Positions 1 to 6,063 of a stretch of 8,404 bases of DNA are shown here, in pieces. The first letter of the stretch is position 1; the number at the start of each line of letters is the position of its first letter. This DNA is from Pseudomonadota bacterium (GTDB taxonomy: Bacteria > Pseudomonadota > Alphaproteobacteria > Acetobacterales > Acetobacteraceae). The DNA lies in the NCBI GenBank assembly GCA_021845555.1, contig JAJZVS010000162.1:1-8404 (forward strand), read 5' to 3'. Position numbers and translations under genes: made by a program. The notes below the pieces were generated by a model. It did not search any database, had not been told where the DNA came from, and saw only the letters and a list, made by a program, of their open reading frames with translations.

Positions 1-79
1 ACGCGACCAGCCTGCCACCGCGCAGCAGCGCGGCGGCGCGCGCGATTCCGTCCGGCGTGGCGGGCAGGAGCTCGGTCAT
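1..79 (-). CDS. Probable L-threonylcarbamoyladenylate synthase (Sua5/YrdC/TsaC type), N-terminus only
   Basis: Only the first 26 codons lie in the window; the gene runs off at base 1. The visible protein begins MTELLPATPDGIARAAALLR and continues GGRLVA. This matches how Sua5/TsaC proteins usually open: an amphipathic helix of the form IxxAAxLLRxGxLVA just before the FPTETVYGLG nucleotide-binding segment, which would lie outside the window. The family makes threonylcarbamoyl-AMP from threonine, bicarbonate and ATP for the t6A37 modification of ANN-decoding tRNAs. The ATG at 79 is the only NTG start in this frame after the rlmE stop at 140-142, and 60 bases separate the genes, so they are probably co-transcribed. 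An SD-like GGGAGG sits at 102-107, about 22 bases before the ATG, which is too far for a normal ribosome site. The call rests on a short stretch; another protein with a similar first helix is possible. Confidence 0.6.
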   Translation of the reverse strand, partial: MTELLPATPDGIARAAALLRGGRLVA

Positions 80-139
80 GGCGCGGAGATAGGCGGGATT
101 GCCTCCCGGGGGAACCAGGAGGGGGGGCCGGTCGGTCGG

Positions 140-889
140 CTATGCGGGACCGGTGCCGCGGAACCCCATTGCCACCACATAGAGCTCGCTCGATTCCTTG
201 CGGCTCGCCGGCGGCTTGGCATGGCGGACGGTGGCGAAGCTCCGCTTCAGGCGATCGAGCAGCGTGCGCTCGGTCCCGCCCTGGAACACCTTGGCGACGA
301 ACGTGCCGCCAGGGGCCAGCACCTCCAGCGCGAACTCCAGCGCGGCTTCGGCCAGCGCCATGATCCGCAGGTGGTCGGTGTCGGTGTGCCCGGTGGTGTT
401 CGGCGCCATATCCGACAGCACGAGGTCCGGCTTGCCCCCGAGTTCGGCGGCAAGCCGCGCCGGCATCTCGGGCGCGGTGAAATCCCCCTGGATCAGCACC
501 GCGCCGGAGATCGGGTCGATCGGCAGCAGATCGACCCCCACCACCTGCGCCGCGCCGCGCCACAGCGCCACCTGGGTCCAGCCGCCCGGCGCGGCGCCGA
601 GGTCGATCACCCGCGCGCCGCGGACGATCAGATGGAACCGGTCGTCCAGCTCGATCAGCTTGAAGGCGGCGCGCGACCGCCAGCCCTGCTGGCGCGCCGC
701 CGCCACGTAGGGGTCGTTCAACTGGCGTTGCAGCCAGCGCTGCGAGGCGACGGACCGGCCGCGCGCGGTGCGCAACGACACCGCCAGGCCGCTACGCCCG
801 CCGCCCACCCCACCGGCCCCAGGGGCAGACCCAGGGCCAGCGCCGGCGCCACCAGGGCCGCCGCCGCGCGAAGGCTTGCGCGGGCTCAT
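140..889 (-). CDS. rlmE: 23S rRNA (uridine-2552-2'-O)-methyltransferase RlmE (FtsJ/RrmJ)
   Basis: The protein has 249 residues. RlmE uses S-adenosylmethionine to methylate the 2'-OH of U2552 in the A-loop of 23S rRNA during late 50S maturation. The whole FtsJ fold is visible: SRAAFKLIELDDRF at 72-85, the SAM-binding loop DLGAAPGGW at 96-104, LVLSDMAPNTTGH at 156-168, FVAKVFQGG at 197-205 and SSELYVVAMGFRG at 233-245. The catalytic K-D-K-E tetrad is K77, D160, K200 and E235, with D-K and K-E spacings of 40 and 35 residues as in E. coli K38/D124/K164/E199. About 39 extra N-terminal residues precede the core and are very Gly-rich (15 Gly in residues 9-34) with basic residues; such tails occur in alphaproteobacterial RlmE. 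The ATG at 889 overlaps the ppx TGA as ATGA, which supports this start over an in-frame ATG at 1003 and implies translational coupling. Stop is TAG. Confidence 0.96.
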   Translation of the reverse strand: MSPRKPSRGGGPGGAGAGPGSAPGAGGVGGGRSGLAVSLRTARGRSVASQRWLQRQLNDPYVAAARQQGWRSRAAFKLIELDDRFHLIVRGARVIDLGAAPGGWTQVALWRGAAQVVGVDLLPIDPISGAVLIQGDFTAPEMPARLAAELGGKPDLVLSDMAPNTTGHTDTDHLRIMALAEAALEFALEVLAPGGTFVAKVFQGGTERTLLDRLKRSFATVRHAKPPASRKESSELYVVAMGFRGTGPA

Positions 890-1959
890 CCGCAGGGCGC
901 CCGGCCATGCCGGTGCGGGCGGGCGCGGTCGGCGCGGATCAGCCGCAGCAGCACGCCCTCGCGCAGGCCGCGATCGGCCACCACCACCGGCGTCGCCGGC
1001 CACATCGCGGTGATCGCGGCGAACACGGCGCAGCCGGGAAGCACGAACTCCAACCGCTCCGGCCCGACGCAGGGATGCCGCTCCAGCCCGTCGCGCCCGA
1101 GCGCGCGCAGCCGGGCCAGCGCCTTGCAGGCGGCATCGGCCTCCAGCACCACGCCATCGACCAGCGGGCGGCGGTAGCGCGGCAGATCGAGCGCCACCCC
1201 GGCCAGCGTCGTCACCGTGCCGCTGGTGCCCAGCAGGCGCACGCCGCCCTGGCCGATCTCGCGAGCGATGCAGTGCACCGCCTCGAACGCAGCGAGCCGC
1301 GCGGTCACGTCCGCCACCATCGCGCGGAAGCCCGCGTCGGTGAACGCGGCGGCGCCGAACTGCTCGGTCAGGGTGACCACGCCGACCGGCAGGGAGTCGC
1401 AGCCGATCAGCGCCGGCGGGCCGCCGGGCTCGATCCGCACCCAGGCGAGTTCGGTCGAGCCGCCGCCGATATCGAACAGCAGCGCCCGCCGCGCCCCGCC
1501 GGTGAGCAACGCGGCGCAGCTTTCCAGCGCGAGTTCGGCCTCCTCGCGCCCGGAGATGACGTCGAGCGGCAGCCCGGTCTCGGCCCGCGCGCGGGCGACG
1601 AAATCCCGCCCGTTGGCGGCGCGGCGGCAGGCTTCGGTGGCGATCGCGCGCAGCGCGCGCGGCTTGCGGCGGTCCAGCCGGGCGGCGCAGGCGTGCAGAG
1701 CCTCGATCGCCCGCGCCATGCCGGCCTCGCAGAGCCGCCCGGTACGGTGCAGCCCCTCGCCGAGGCGGACCACGCGGCTGAAGCTTTCCAGCACGCGGAA
1801 CCCGTCCCCGGTCGGAGCGCCGATCAGCAGGCGGCAGTTGTTGGTGCCGAGGTCAAGCGCGGCAAAAGCCGGACCGGGAGTGCGGCCGGCATGCGCGTGG
1901 GAGAGCGGGACCTCGGGGACAGGGGCGAGCACGGTGTTCCGGACGACGGGTTGCTCCAT
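886..1959 (-). CDS. Ppx/GppA family phosphatase (exopolyphosphatase / pppGpp phosphatase), short form
   Basis: This is an ASKHA-fold phosphatase that releases phosphate from polyphosphate chains or converts pppGpp to ppGpp; sequence alone does not separate the two activities. Starting at the ATG at 1959 it has 357 residues. Motifs in that numbering: DLGTNN at 36-41 (phosphate-1 loop), ISGREEAEL at 135-143 with the catalytic-type Glu, FDIGGGSTEL at 162-171 (phosphate-2 loop), LGTSGT at 243-248 (adenosine/ring loop), GPERLEFVLPG at 299-309 and ADRGLREGVL at 328-337. It ends soon after, so it lacks the C-terminal HD-like half of the roughly 500-residue E. coli Ppx and GppA; the short form is common in alphaproteobacteria. 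A GTG at 1998 would add 13 residues, but neither start has a strong SD. The ATG is preferred because an inverted repeat occupies 1974-2015 and conservation begins only about residue 33. It is first in the ppx-rlmE-tsaC-like unit. Confidence 0.9.
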   Translation of the reverse strand: MEQPVVRNTVLAPVPEVPLSHAHAGRTPGPAFAALDLGTNNCRLLIGAPTGDGFRVLESFSRVVRLGEGLHRTGRLCEAGMARAIEALHACAARLDRRKPRALRAIATEACRRAANGRDFVARARAETGLPLDVISGREEAELALESCAALLTGGARRALLFDIGGGSTELAWVRIEPGGPPALIGCDSLPVGVVTLTEQFGAAAFTDAGFRAMVADVTARLAAFEAVHCIAREIGQGGVRLLGTSGTVTTLAGVALDLPRYRRPLVDGVVLEADAACKALARLRALGRDGLERHPCVGPERLEFVLPGCAVFAAITAMWPATPVVVADRGLREGVLLRLIRADRARPHRHGRAPCG

Positions 1960-1973
1960 CTTCGGCACTTGGC

Positions 1974-2015
1974 GCACCGGCCGCAAGGCTCTACGCACAC
2001 TGGGCCGGCCGGTGC
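1974..2015. promoter_or_regulatory. Inverted repeat in the ppx / xseB divergent region
   Basis: Perfect 10-base arms at 1974-1983 (GCACCGGCCG) and 2006-2015 (CGGCCGGTGC) are separated by 22 bases. The repeat fills most of the gap between the divergent ppx (start 1959) and xseB (start 2055). It could be an operator shared by both promoters or a leader hairpin on either transcript. No convincing -10/-35 pair was found beside it. In DNA this GC-rich, 10-bp GC-only palindromes are less surprising than in average DNA, so the regulatory role is inference. Confidence 0.4.
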
Positions 2016-2054
2016 TTTCGCCCGGCCCCTACCATGCCCCGTCCGGAGACGACG

Positions 2055-2318
2055 ATGCCGCAGCCTGTGCCCGAGGATGCCCCGCGCCCGCCGCTCGACG
2101 TGAGCCGCCTGTCCTTCGAGGAGGCGCTGGCCGAGCTCGAGCAGATCGTGCGCGGCCTGGAAGGCGGCCAGCAGAAGCTGGAGGACGCGATCGCCGCCTA
2201 CGAACGCGGCGCCGCGCTGCGCCGGCACTGCGAGGCCAAGCTGGCCGAGGCCGAAGCGCGGGTGGCGGCGATCGTCGAGCGGGCGGACGGCACGCTGGAC
2301 ACCCGCCCGGCCGACTGA
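2055..2318 (+). CDS. xseB: Exodeoxyribonuclease VII small subunit
   Basis: XseB is the small subunit of exonuclease VII, the single-strand-specific exonuclease formed with the large nuclease subunit XseA. The diagnostic XseB core is plain: LSFEEALAELEQIVRGLEGG near residues 19-38, followed by KLEDAIAAYERGAALRRHCEAKL, two helices that form the coiled hairpin decorating XseA. The 87-residue length fits the usual 70-90. The ATG at 2055 is chosen because GGAG at 2045-2048 lies 6 bases upstream; an in-frame ATG at 2034 would add seven residues (MPRPETT) but has no SD. The gene is alone on this strand here: in many proteobacteria xseB leads into ispA and dxs, but a convergent dehydrogenase follows instead. 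Its partner xseA is not in the window. Confidence 0.94.
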   Translation: MPQPVPEDAPRPPLDVSRLSFEEALAELEQIVRGLEGGQQKLEDAIAAYERGAALRRHCEAKLAEAEARVAAIVERADGTLDTRPAD

Positions 2319-2361
2319 CCCCGACCCGCCCGCTCAGCGCATGAAAAGCAATCGAACTTGC

Positions 2362-2426
2362 GAAAGAATGCTCGCTGGAATCATCAGCACTTTCCTCCGA
2401 AGATCGTGCGCCGCGGGCATTCTTTC
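2362..2426. terminator. 14-bp-arm inverted repeat between convergent xseB and dehydrogenase; candidate bidirectional terminator
   Basis: Left arm GAAAGAATGCTCGC at 2362-2375 and right arm GCGGGCATTCTTTC at 2413-2426 are reverse complements except at T2372/G2416, which is a wobble pair in plus-strand RNA. A 37-base loop separates them. The repeat lies 43 bases after the xseB stop and 8 bases after the dehydrogenase stop on the other strand, so it can fold in both transcripts. A hand count of 2341-2430 gives 44 G or C in 90 (49%), far below the flanking genes. There is no clean U-tract after the stem, and the loop is long for a rho-independent terminator. A small repeat element or MITE-like remnant is an alternative. 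Confidence 0.5.
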
Positions 2427-2434
2427 ACAAACTC

Positions 2435-3415
2435 TCAGCGCTTCCCCAGCGCGTCGGGGTTCATCACCCGCACCGGCTTGCCATCCAGGAACGCCAGCGC
2501 GTTCTCGATGCTCTCGGGGTAGAACTGCGACCACACCTCCGCCACGCCGTAGCCCAGATGCGGGGTCAGCACGGTGTTCGGCGCCCGGCGCAGCGGGTGG
2601 TCGGGCGGCAGCGGCTCCTGGTCGTACACGTCCAGCCCGGCAACGATCTTCCCCGCATGCAGCGCGGCGAGCAGCGCCGCCTCATCGACCAGCGGGCCGC
2701 GCGAGGTGTTCACCAGTACCGCGTGCGGCTTCATGCGCGCGATCTCGGGCGCGCCGATCAGGCCGCGGGTGCGGTCCGACAGCACCAGGTGGATCGTGAT
2801 CGCGTCCGACCGCGCCAGCAGTTCGTCCCTGGGAACGAGCGTGGCGCCCTCGGCGGCGGCCTTCTCGGCGGTAAGGTTCTGGCTCCAGGCCAGCACTTCC
2901 ATCCCGAGCGCGCGGCCGTAGCGCGCCAGGCGGGCGCCGATCTTGCCGAGACCCAGCACGCCGAGCGTCTTGCCCTCCACCGCGCGGCCCACCGGCACGC
3001 CCTGCTGGAACCGTCCCGCCCGCAGGTTGGCGTCTCCGGTCGGCAGGCCACGGAAGGCGGCAAGCATCAGTGCCAGCGCCAGTTCCGCCGTGGCCGCCGA
3101 GCCGGGGCCGCTGCCGGTGTTGCACACCACGATCCCCTGCGCGGTCGCGGTCGCCATGTCGAGCGACAGCGTGCGCCCGCTGGTCGTGCCGAGCATCCGG
3201 AGCTTCGGCAGGCGCTTGAGCAGGGAGGCGGTGAAATGCGTGCGCTCGCGCATCGCCAGCAGAATGTCGAAGTCCGCGAGTTTCGCCGCCGCGTCGGCCT
3301 CGTCAGCGAAGGCGTCGGCGAAAAATGTCACGTCGGCGCGGGCTTGCAGCGCCGACCAGTCGGCCGATTGCCGCGCGATTCCCTGCCAATCGTCCAGGAC
3401 TGCGATCTTGGTCAT
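2435..3415 (-). CDS. D-isomer-specific 2-hydroxyacid dehydrogenase family protein
   Basis: This is a cytosolic NAD(P)-dependent oxidoreductase of 326 residues that interconverts a 2-keto acid and a D-2-hydroxy acid; the substrate cannot be read from sequence. The N-terminal substrate-domain part is residues 1 to about 100. The Rossmann domain follows, with TAELALALML at 109-118 and the dinucleotide loop GLGKIG at 155-160. Catalytic residues are R239 in VNTSRGPLVDEAALL, E267 in DVYDQEPLP and H286 in LTPHLGYG. No Asp follows the second Rossmann strand (AWSQN at 176-180), so cofactor preference is open. GGGAGGA lies about 4 bases before the ATG, a strong ribosome site. It is downstream of the toxin-antitoxin pair on the same strand, with 93 bases between, and converges on xseB. 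Similar proteins are often labelled phosphoglycerate dehydrogenase-like, but at 326 residues it lacks any ACT domain, so serA is not claimed. Confidence 0.93.
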   Translation of the reverse strand: MTKIAVLDDWQGIARQSADWSALQARADVTFFADAFADEADAAAKLADFDILLAMRERTHFTASLLKRLPKLRMLGTTSGRTLSLDMATATAQGIVVCNTGSGPGSAATAELALALMLAAFRGLPTGDANLRAGRFQQGVPVGRAVEGKTLGVLGLGKIGARLARYGRALGMEVLAWSQNLTAEKAAAEGATLVPRDELLARSDAITIHLVLSDRTRGLIGAPEIARMKPHAVLVNTSRGPLVDEAALLAALHAGKIVAGLDVYDQEPLPPDHPLRRAPNTVLTPHLGYGVAEVWSQFYPESIENALAFLDGKPVRVMNPDALGKR

Positions 3416-3471
3416 GGGGTCCTCCCTGTCTTGCGGGGCGCACCGTGCAAGGGTTGCGGCCGACGGGCAAG

Positions 3472-3498
3472 CGCCGCGCGGGCGTTCCAGGCGCGGCG
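3472..3498 (-). terminator. GC-rich hairpin after the PIN toxin gene
   Basis: Eight-base perfect arms at 3472-3479 (CGCCGCGC) and 3491-3498 (GCGCGGCG) enclose an 11-base loop. On the minus strand the hairpin begins 10 bases past the toxin stop and ends 56 bases before the dehydrogenase start. No U-run follows. It may end or attenuate the toxin-antitoxin transcript before the dehydrogenase, or may be chance in very GC-rich DNA. Confidence 0.3.
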
Positions 3499-3508
3499 GC
3501 AGACCGGT

Positions 3509-3943
3509 TCAGTGGGGCGCGGCGGGCTCGGCCATCAGCCGGGAGGCGTCGGCCGGGGTGACGATCCGAATCCCGAGATGGCTTCCGAGCGCCAGGAGGT
3601 GACGATCGCCGGAGACGAGAAGATCGGCCGCCGCAGCGACGGCAGCCGCGATGACATGATCGTCCTCCGCATCGGAGGCAACCACGGAAGGGGTCGCGCC
3701 CGGCGTCACCAGATCGACGATCTCGACATGGTCGGCAAGGACCTCCTGGGCGGTGTAGCCCAGCAGAGCGAGCCGCCGAGACGGAATGGGGCGGATCAGG
3801 ACTTCCGCCAACTCCTCCAGCAACACGAGGCTGGCAAACAGCCGCGCCTTCTCCTGCCGCCGTATGGCTTCGAGCAGGCGGTATGGCGTGCCCCGCCACA
3901 GCAGAGCGGAGAGGACTACGTTCGTATCAAGAACGAGCCGCAC
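3509..3943 (-). CDS. PIN-domain toxin (COG1569-like, VapC-type putative RNase) of a toxin-antitoxin pair
   Basis: PIN-domain toxins are metal-dependent endoribonucleases that cut tRNA, rRNA or mRNA when the antitoxin is lost. From the GTG at 3943 the protein has 144 residues. Visible features are LVLDTNVVLSALLW at 3-16 with first acidic residue D6 and the conserved N8, LLEELAEVLIRP at 41-52 with E44, SDAEDDHVIAAA at 90-101 with the acidic cluster D91-D95, and ADLLVSGDRHLL at 106-117 with D113. The full acidic site needed for Mg/Mn binding is present, so it looks intact. GTG is preferred because PIN proteins of this group start two or three residues before LVLDTN and GAGG lies about 6 bases upstream. 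An ATG at 3991 would add 16 residues and lacks an SD spaced normally. The start overlaps the antitoxin end by 17 bases, as expected for a coupled pair. The cleaved RNA is unknown. Confidence 0.86.
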   Translation of the reverse strand: MRLVLDTNVVLSALLWRGTPYRLLEAIRRQEKARLFASLVLLEELAEVLIRPIPSRRLALLGYTAQEVLADHVEIVDLVTPGATPSVVASDAEDDHVIAAAVAAAADLLVSGDRHLLALGSHLGIRIVTPADASRLMAEPAAPH

Positions 3944-4172
3944 TGCCGCCTCGCCGCGCGCGGACGGCTGTGACCTCGGCCTGGATTGCATCTTCCGTGA
4001 TCGGAGCGGCTCCGGCGGCTTCCAATGCAGGGGCGACGGCCAGCAGCCGGTCCATGGCGGCCAGGCGCCGCGTCTTGGCGGCCAGGAAGTCCACGAAATC
4101 CTCGACTTCGTTCAGCCGCTCCGGCGGCAGAGCCTGGATCTTTTCGATCAGTGCCTGGGCAGTGAGGGGCAT
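3927..4172 (-). CDS. Antitoxin of the PIN-toxin pair (DUF2281-like)
   Basis: This 81-residue protein is encoded directly before and overlapping the PIN toxin. Residues 8-33 (LIEKIQALPPERL, then NEVEDFVDFLAAK) have the helix-LPxE-helix-DFVxFL pattern of DUF2281-like antitoxins. The C-terminal half, with ITEDAIQAEVTAVRARR at 58-74, is a charged helix of the kind that wraps and blocks a PIN active site. No ribbon-helix-helix, AbrB or PHD-type DNA-binding domain is obvious, so whether it autoregulates is unclear. GGAG lies 8 bases before the ATG, and a 9-base direct repeat brackets that ribosome site. The base composition of 3961-4200 counts to about 66% GC, slightly lower than neighbours, consistent with but not proof of acquisition. 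The antitoxin role is inferred from size, position and overlap with the toxin. Confidence 0.78.
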   Translation of the reverse strand: MPLTAQALIEKIQALPPERLNEVEDFVDFLAAKTRRLAAMDRLLAVAPALEAAGAAPITEDAIQAEVTAVRARRGGSAARS

Positions 4173-4196
4173 CGGACAGTCTCCATTATCGGACAG
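4171..4196 (-). promoter_or_regulatory. 9-bp direct repeat flanking the antitoxin ribosome-binding site
   Basis: ATCGGACAG occurs at 4171-4179 and again at 4188-4196, a 17-base period; on the coding strand this reads CTGTCCGAT twice, with AATGGAGA between. The second coding-strand copy runs into the antitoxin ATG and the SD GGAG lies between the copies. Toxin-antitoxin operons are commonly autoregulated at such repeats, so this is a candidate operator. GATAAT at 4185-4190 resembles a -10 box but is too close to the start to be trusted. Confidence 0.35.
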
Positions 4197-4305
4197 GCAG
4201 GTGCGGAAGCTGGTCGGGCCCGAGCACGCGAAAGGCCCACAGGTCCCGGCCCGCGCGGCGCCGACATCTACAACCCGCGCGCCCGAGCTTCCAGCGTCTC
4301 ATGGA

Positions 4306-4339
4306 GGGGAGCACCCGGCCGAACGAACCGAGGCTCCCC
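4306..4339 (-). terminator. Hairpin terminator candidate after the acyl-CoA synthetase gene
   Basis: Read on the minus strand, GGGGAGC (4339-4333) and GCTCCCC (4312-4306) are perfect 7-base arms. Inside them CTCGG can pair with CCGGG (one G-U pair), leaving a 9-base loop and one bulged U, for about 12 pairs in all. The stem starts 14 bases after the acyl-CoA synthetase TGA at 4354-4356. A pronounced U-tract is missing, as is common in GC-rich genomes. It would insulate the downstream toxin-antitoxin pair. The rest of 4173-4353 holds nothing else recognisable. Confidence 0.5.
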
Positions 4340-4353
4340 CGGCTTGCGGTCTC

Positions 4354-6048
4354 TCACGCCGTCGTCGCCTCCCGCACGCCGAGTTCCACCGCCATCCGGT
4401 CGCGCATCAGGAACTTTTGCACCTTGCCGGTGACGGTCATCGGGAACTCATCGACGAAACGGATATGCCGCGGCACCTTGTAGTGGGCGATCTGGTCGCG
4501 GCAGAACGCCACCACCTCCTCCGCGGTGAGGTGCTCGCCGGGGCGCGGCTTGATCCAGGCGGCGATCTCCTCGCCGTAGCGCGGGTCGGGCACGCCGAAT
4601 ACCTGCACGTCCTGGATCTTCGGGTGGCGATACAGGAACTCCTCGATCTCGCGCGGATAGACGTTCTCGCCGCCGCGGATGATCATGTCCTTGATGCGGC
4701 CGACGATGTTGCAGTAGCCCTCGGCATCGATCGTCGCCAGATCGCCGGTGTGCATCCAGCGCGCGGGATCGATCGCCTCCGCCGTGCGCGCTGCGTCCTC
4801 CCAATAGCCCAGCATCACCGAATAGCCGCGGGTGCAGAGCTCGCCCGGCACGCCGCGCGGCACGATGCGGCCGTCGGCATCGACGATCTTCACTTCCAGA
4901 TGCGGATGGATGCGCCCGACGGTGGAGACGCGCCGCTCCAGCGGGTCTTCGGCGGTGGTCTGGAAACTGACCGGACTGGTTTCGGTCATGCCGTAGGCGA
5001 TGGTGATCTCGTCCAGATGCATCTGTGACACCGCCCGGCGCATCACCTCGATCGGACAGGGCGAACCGGCCATGATGCCGGTGCGCAGGCTCGTCAGGTC
5101 GAAGCTGGCGAATTCCGGATGGTCGAGCTCGGCGATGAACATGGTCGGGACGCCGTGCAGGCCGGTGCAGCGTTCCTCGGCCACGGTCTTCAGCGTGGTC
5201 AGCGGATCGAACCCCTCGCCGGGGAACACCATCGCCGCGCCGTGCGTGGTGCAGGCCAGGTTGCCGAGCACCATGCCGAAGCAGTGATAGAGCGGCACGG
5301 GAATGCAGAGCTTGTCGGCCGGCGTGAGCTTCATCGCCTCGCCGATGAAGAAGCCGTTGTTGAGGATGTTATGATGCGTCAGCGTGGCGCCCTTGGGCGC
5401 GCCGGTGGTGCCGGAGGTGAACTGGATGTTGATCGCATCGTCGAACTGCAGCCGCGGCGCCAGTTCCTCCAGCCGCGCGCGGTGCGACGGCGCGTCCATC
5501 GTCGCCACCTGCTCGAACGGGATGGTGCCCGGCGCCGGCGGGCCGCCGATCTGCACCACGATCTCCAGCGCCGGCAGCCGGGTCGCGGACAGCCTTCCCG
5601 GCAGGGCGGTGGCGAGTTCCGGGGCCAGCGTGCCCAGCATGCCGAGATAGTCGGAGGTCTTGAAGCGCGTCGCGGTGATCAGCGCCCGGCAGCCGACCTT
5701 GTTGAGCGCGTAGTCAAGCTCGGCCAGCCGGTAGGCCGGGTTGATGTTGACCAGGATCAGCCCGGCGCGGGCGGTGGCGAACTGCGTGACCACCCATTCG
5801 GCGCAGTTGGGCGCCCATATCCCCACCCGATCGCTCGGATGCAGCCCCAGCGCGAGCAGCCCGGCGGCGAAGGCATCGACCCGCGCGCCGAGGTCGCCGT
5901 AGCTCCAGCGCACGCCCTGCGACGGCACGATCAGCGCCGGGCGGTCGCCGTGGGCGGCGATGGTGCGGGCGAGGTTGGCACCGATCGTCTCCCCCAGCAG
6001 CGGGATCTCGGCGGCGCCGTGCACGTAGCTCAATGCGGGTTCGGGCAT
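4354..6048 (-). CDS. AMP-binding acyl-CoA synthetase (ACSF2 / medium-chain fatty-acyl-CoA ligase-like)
   Basis: This ANL-superfamily enzyme of 564 residues activates a carboxylic acid with ATP to an acyl-adenylate and transfers it to CoA. Motifs in order: the phosphate loop TSGTTGAPKG at 211-220, VPLYHCFGMVLGNL at 251-264, the AMP-binding YGMTETSP at 352-359, GELCTRGYSVMLGYW at 402-416, TGDLA at 434-438, the hinge region GRIKDMIIRGGENVYPREIE at 450-469, and the C-terminal catalytic lysine K542 in TVTGKVQK. All core residues are present. The opening YVHGAAEIPLLGETIGANL resembles the ACSF2-like group acting on medium- or longer-chain acids, but chain length or aryl preference cannot be fixed. 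GGGAG lies about 8 bases before the ATG. The gene is divergent from the ThDP-enzyme operon, with 208 bases between, so they may share control or a pathway. A hairpin follows the stop. Confidence 0.94.
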   Translation of the reverse strand: MPEPALSYVHGAAEIPLLGETIGANLARTIAAHGDRPALIVPSQGVRWSYGDLGARVDAFAAGLLALGLHPSDRVGIWAPNCAEWVVTQFATARAGLILVNINPAYRLAELDYALNKVGCRALITATRFKTSDYLGMLGTLAPELATALPGRLSATRLPALEIVVQIGGPPAPGTIPFEQVATMDAPSHRARLEELAPRLQFDDAINIQFTSGTTGAPKGATLTHHNILNNGFFIGEAMKLTPADKLCIPVPLYHCFGMVLGNLACTTHGAAMVFPGEGFDPLTTLKTVAEERCTGLHGVPTMFIAELDHPEFASFDLTSLRTGIMAGSPCPIEVMRRAVSQMHLDEITIAYGMTETSPVSFQTTAEDPLERRVSTVGRIHPHLEVKIVDADGRIVPRGVPGELCTRGYSVMLGYWEDAARTAEAIDPARWMHTGDLATIDAEGYCNIVGRIKDMIIRGGENVYPREIEEFLYRHPKIQDVQVFGVPDPRYGEEIAAWIKPRPGEHLTAEEVVAFCRDQIAHYKVPRHIRFVDEFPMTVTGKVQKFLMRDRMAVELGVREATTA

Positions 6049-6063
6049 GGACGAAGCTCCCTT

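Noticed and set aside
121..127. G7 run before the Sua5-like gene as a phase-variable tract
   Set aside because: It is non-coding, short and not placed between promoter elements; nothing else supports a switch.
890..1003. RlmE start at 1003, 38 residues further upstream
   Set aside because: It would overlap the ppx C-terminus by over 100 bases; the ATGA overlap at 886-889 gives a natural coupled start.
907..2103. 398-codon plus-strand open frame opposite ppx
   Set aside because: Composition is that of an antisense frame and it runs through the divergent regulatory region; ppx motifs on the minus strand are unambiguous.
2348..2361. Mini-hairpin GCAA/TTGC followed by TTTT on the minus strand
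   Set aside because: A 4-bp stem is too weak for a terminator call; the 14-bp repeat beside it is the stronger structure.
2334..2534. 66-codon minus-strand open frame across the convergent gap
   Set aside because: It overlaps the dehydrogenase C-terminus in another frame and has no SD or recognisable protein features.
4185..4190. GATAAT as the -10 box of the toxin-antitoxin promoter
   Set aside because: A start about 7 bases later would fall inside or after the ribosome site, and no matching -35 is visible, so it is not listed as a promoter.
3883..5028. Long plus-strand open frame (381 codons) opposite the acyl-CoA synthetase and the antitoxin
   Set aside because: It is an antisense shadow in high-GC DNA: low-complexity Arg/Ala/His-rich translation, no known motif, while the minus strand carries a full ANL enzyme.
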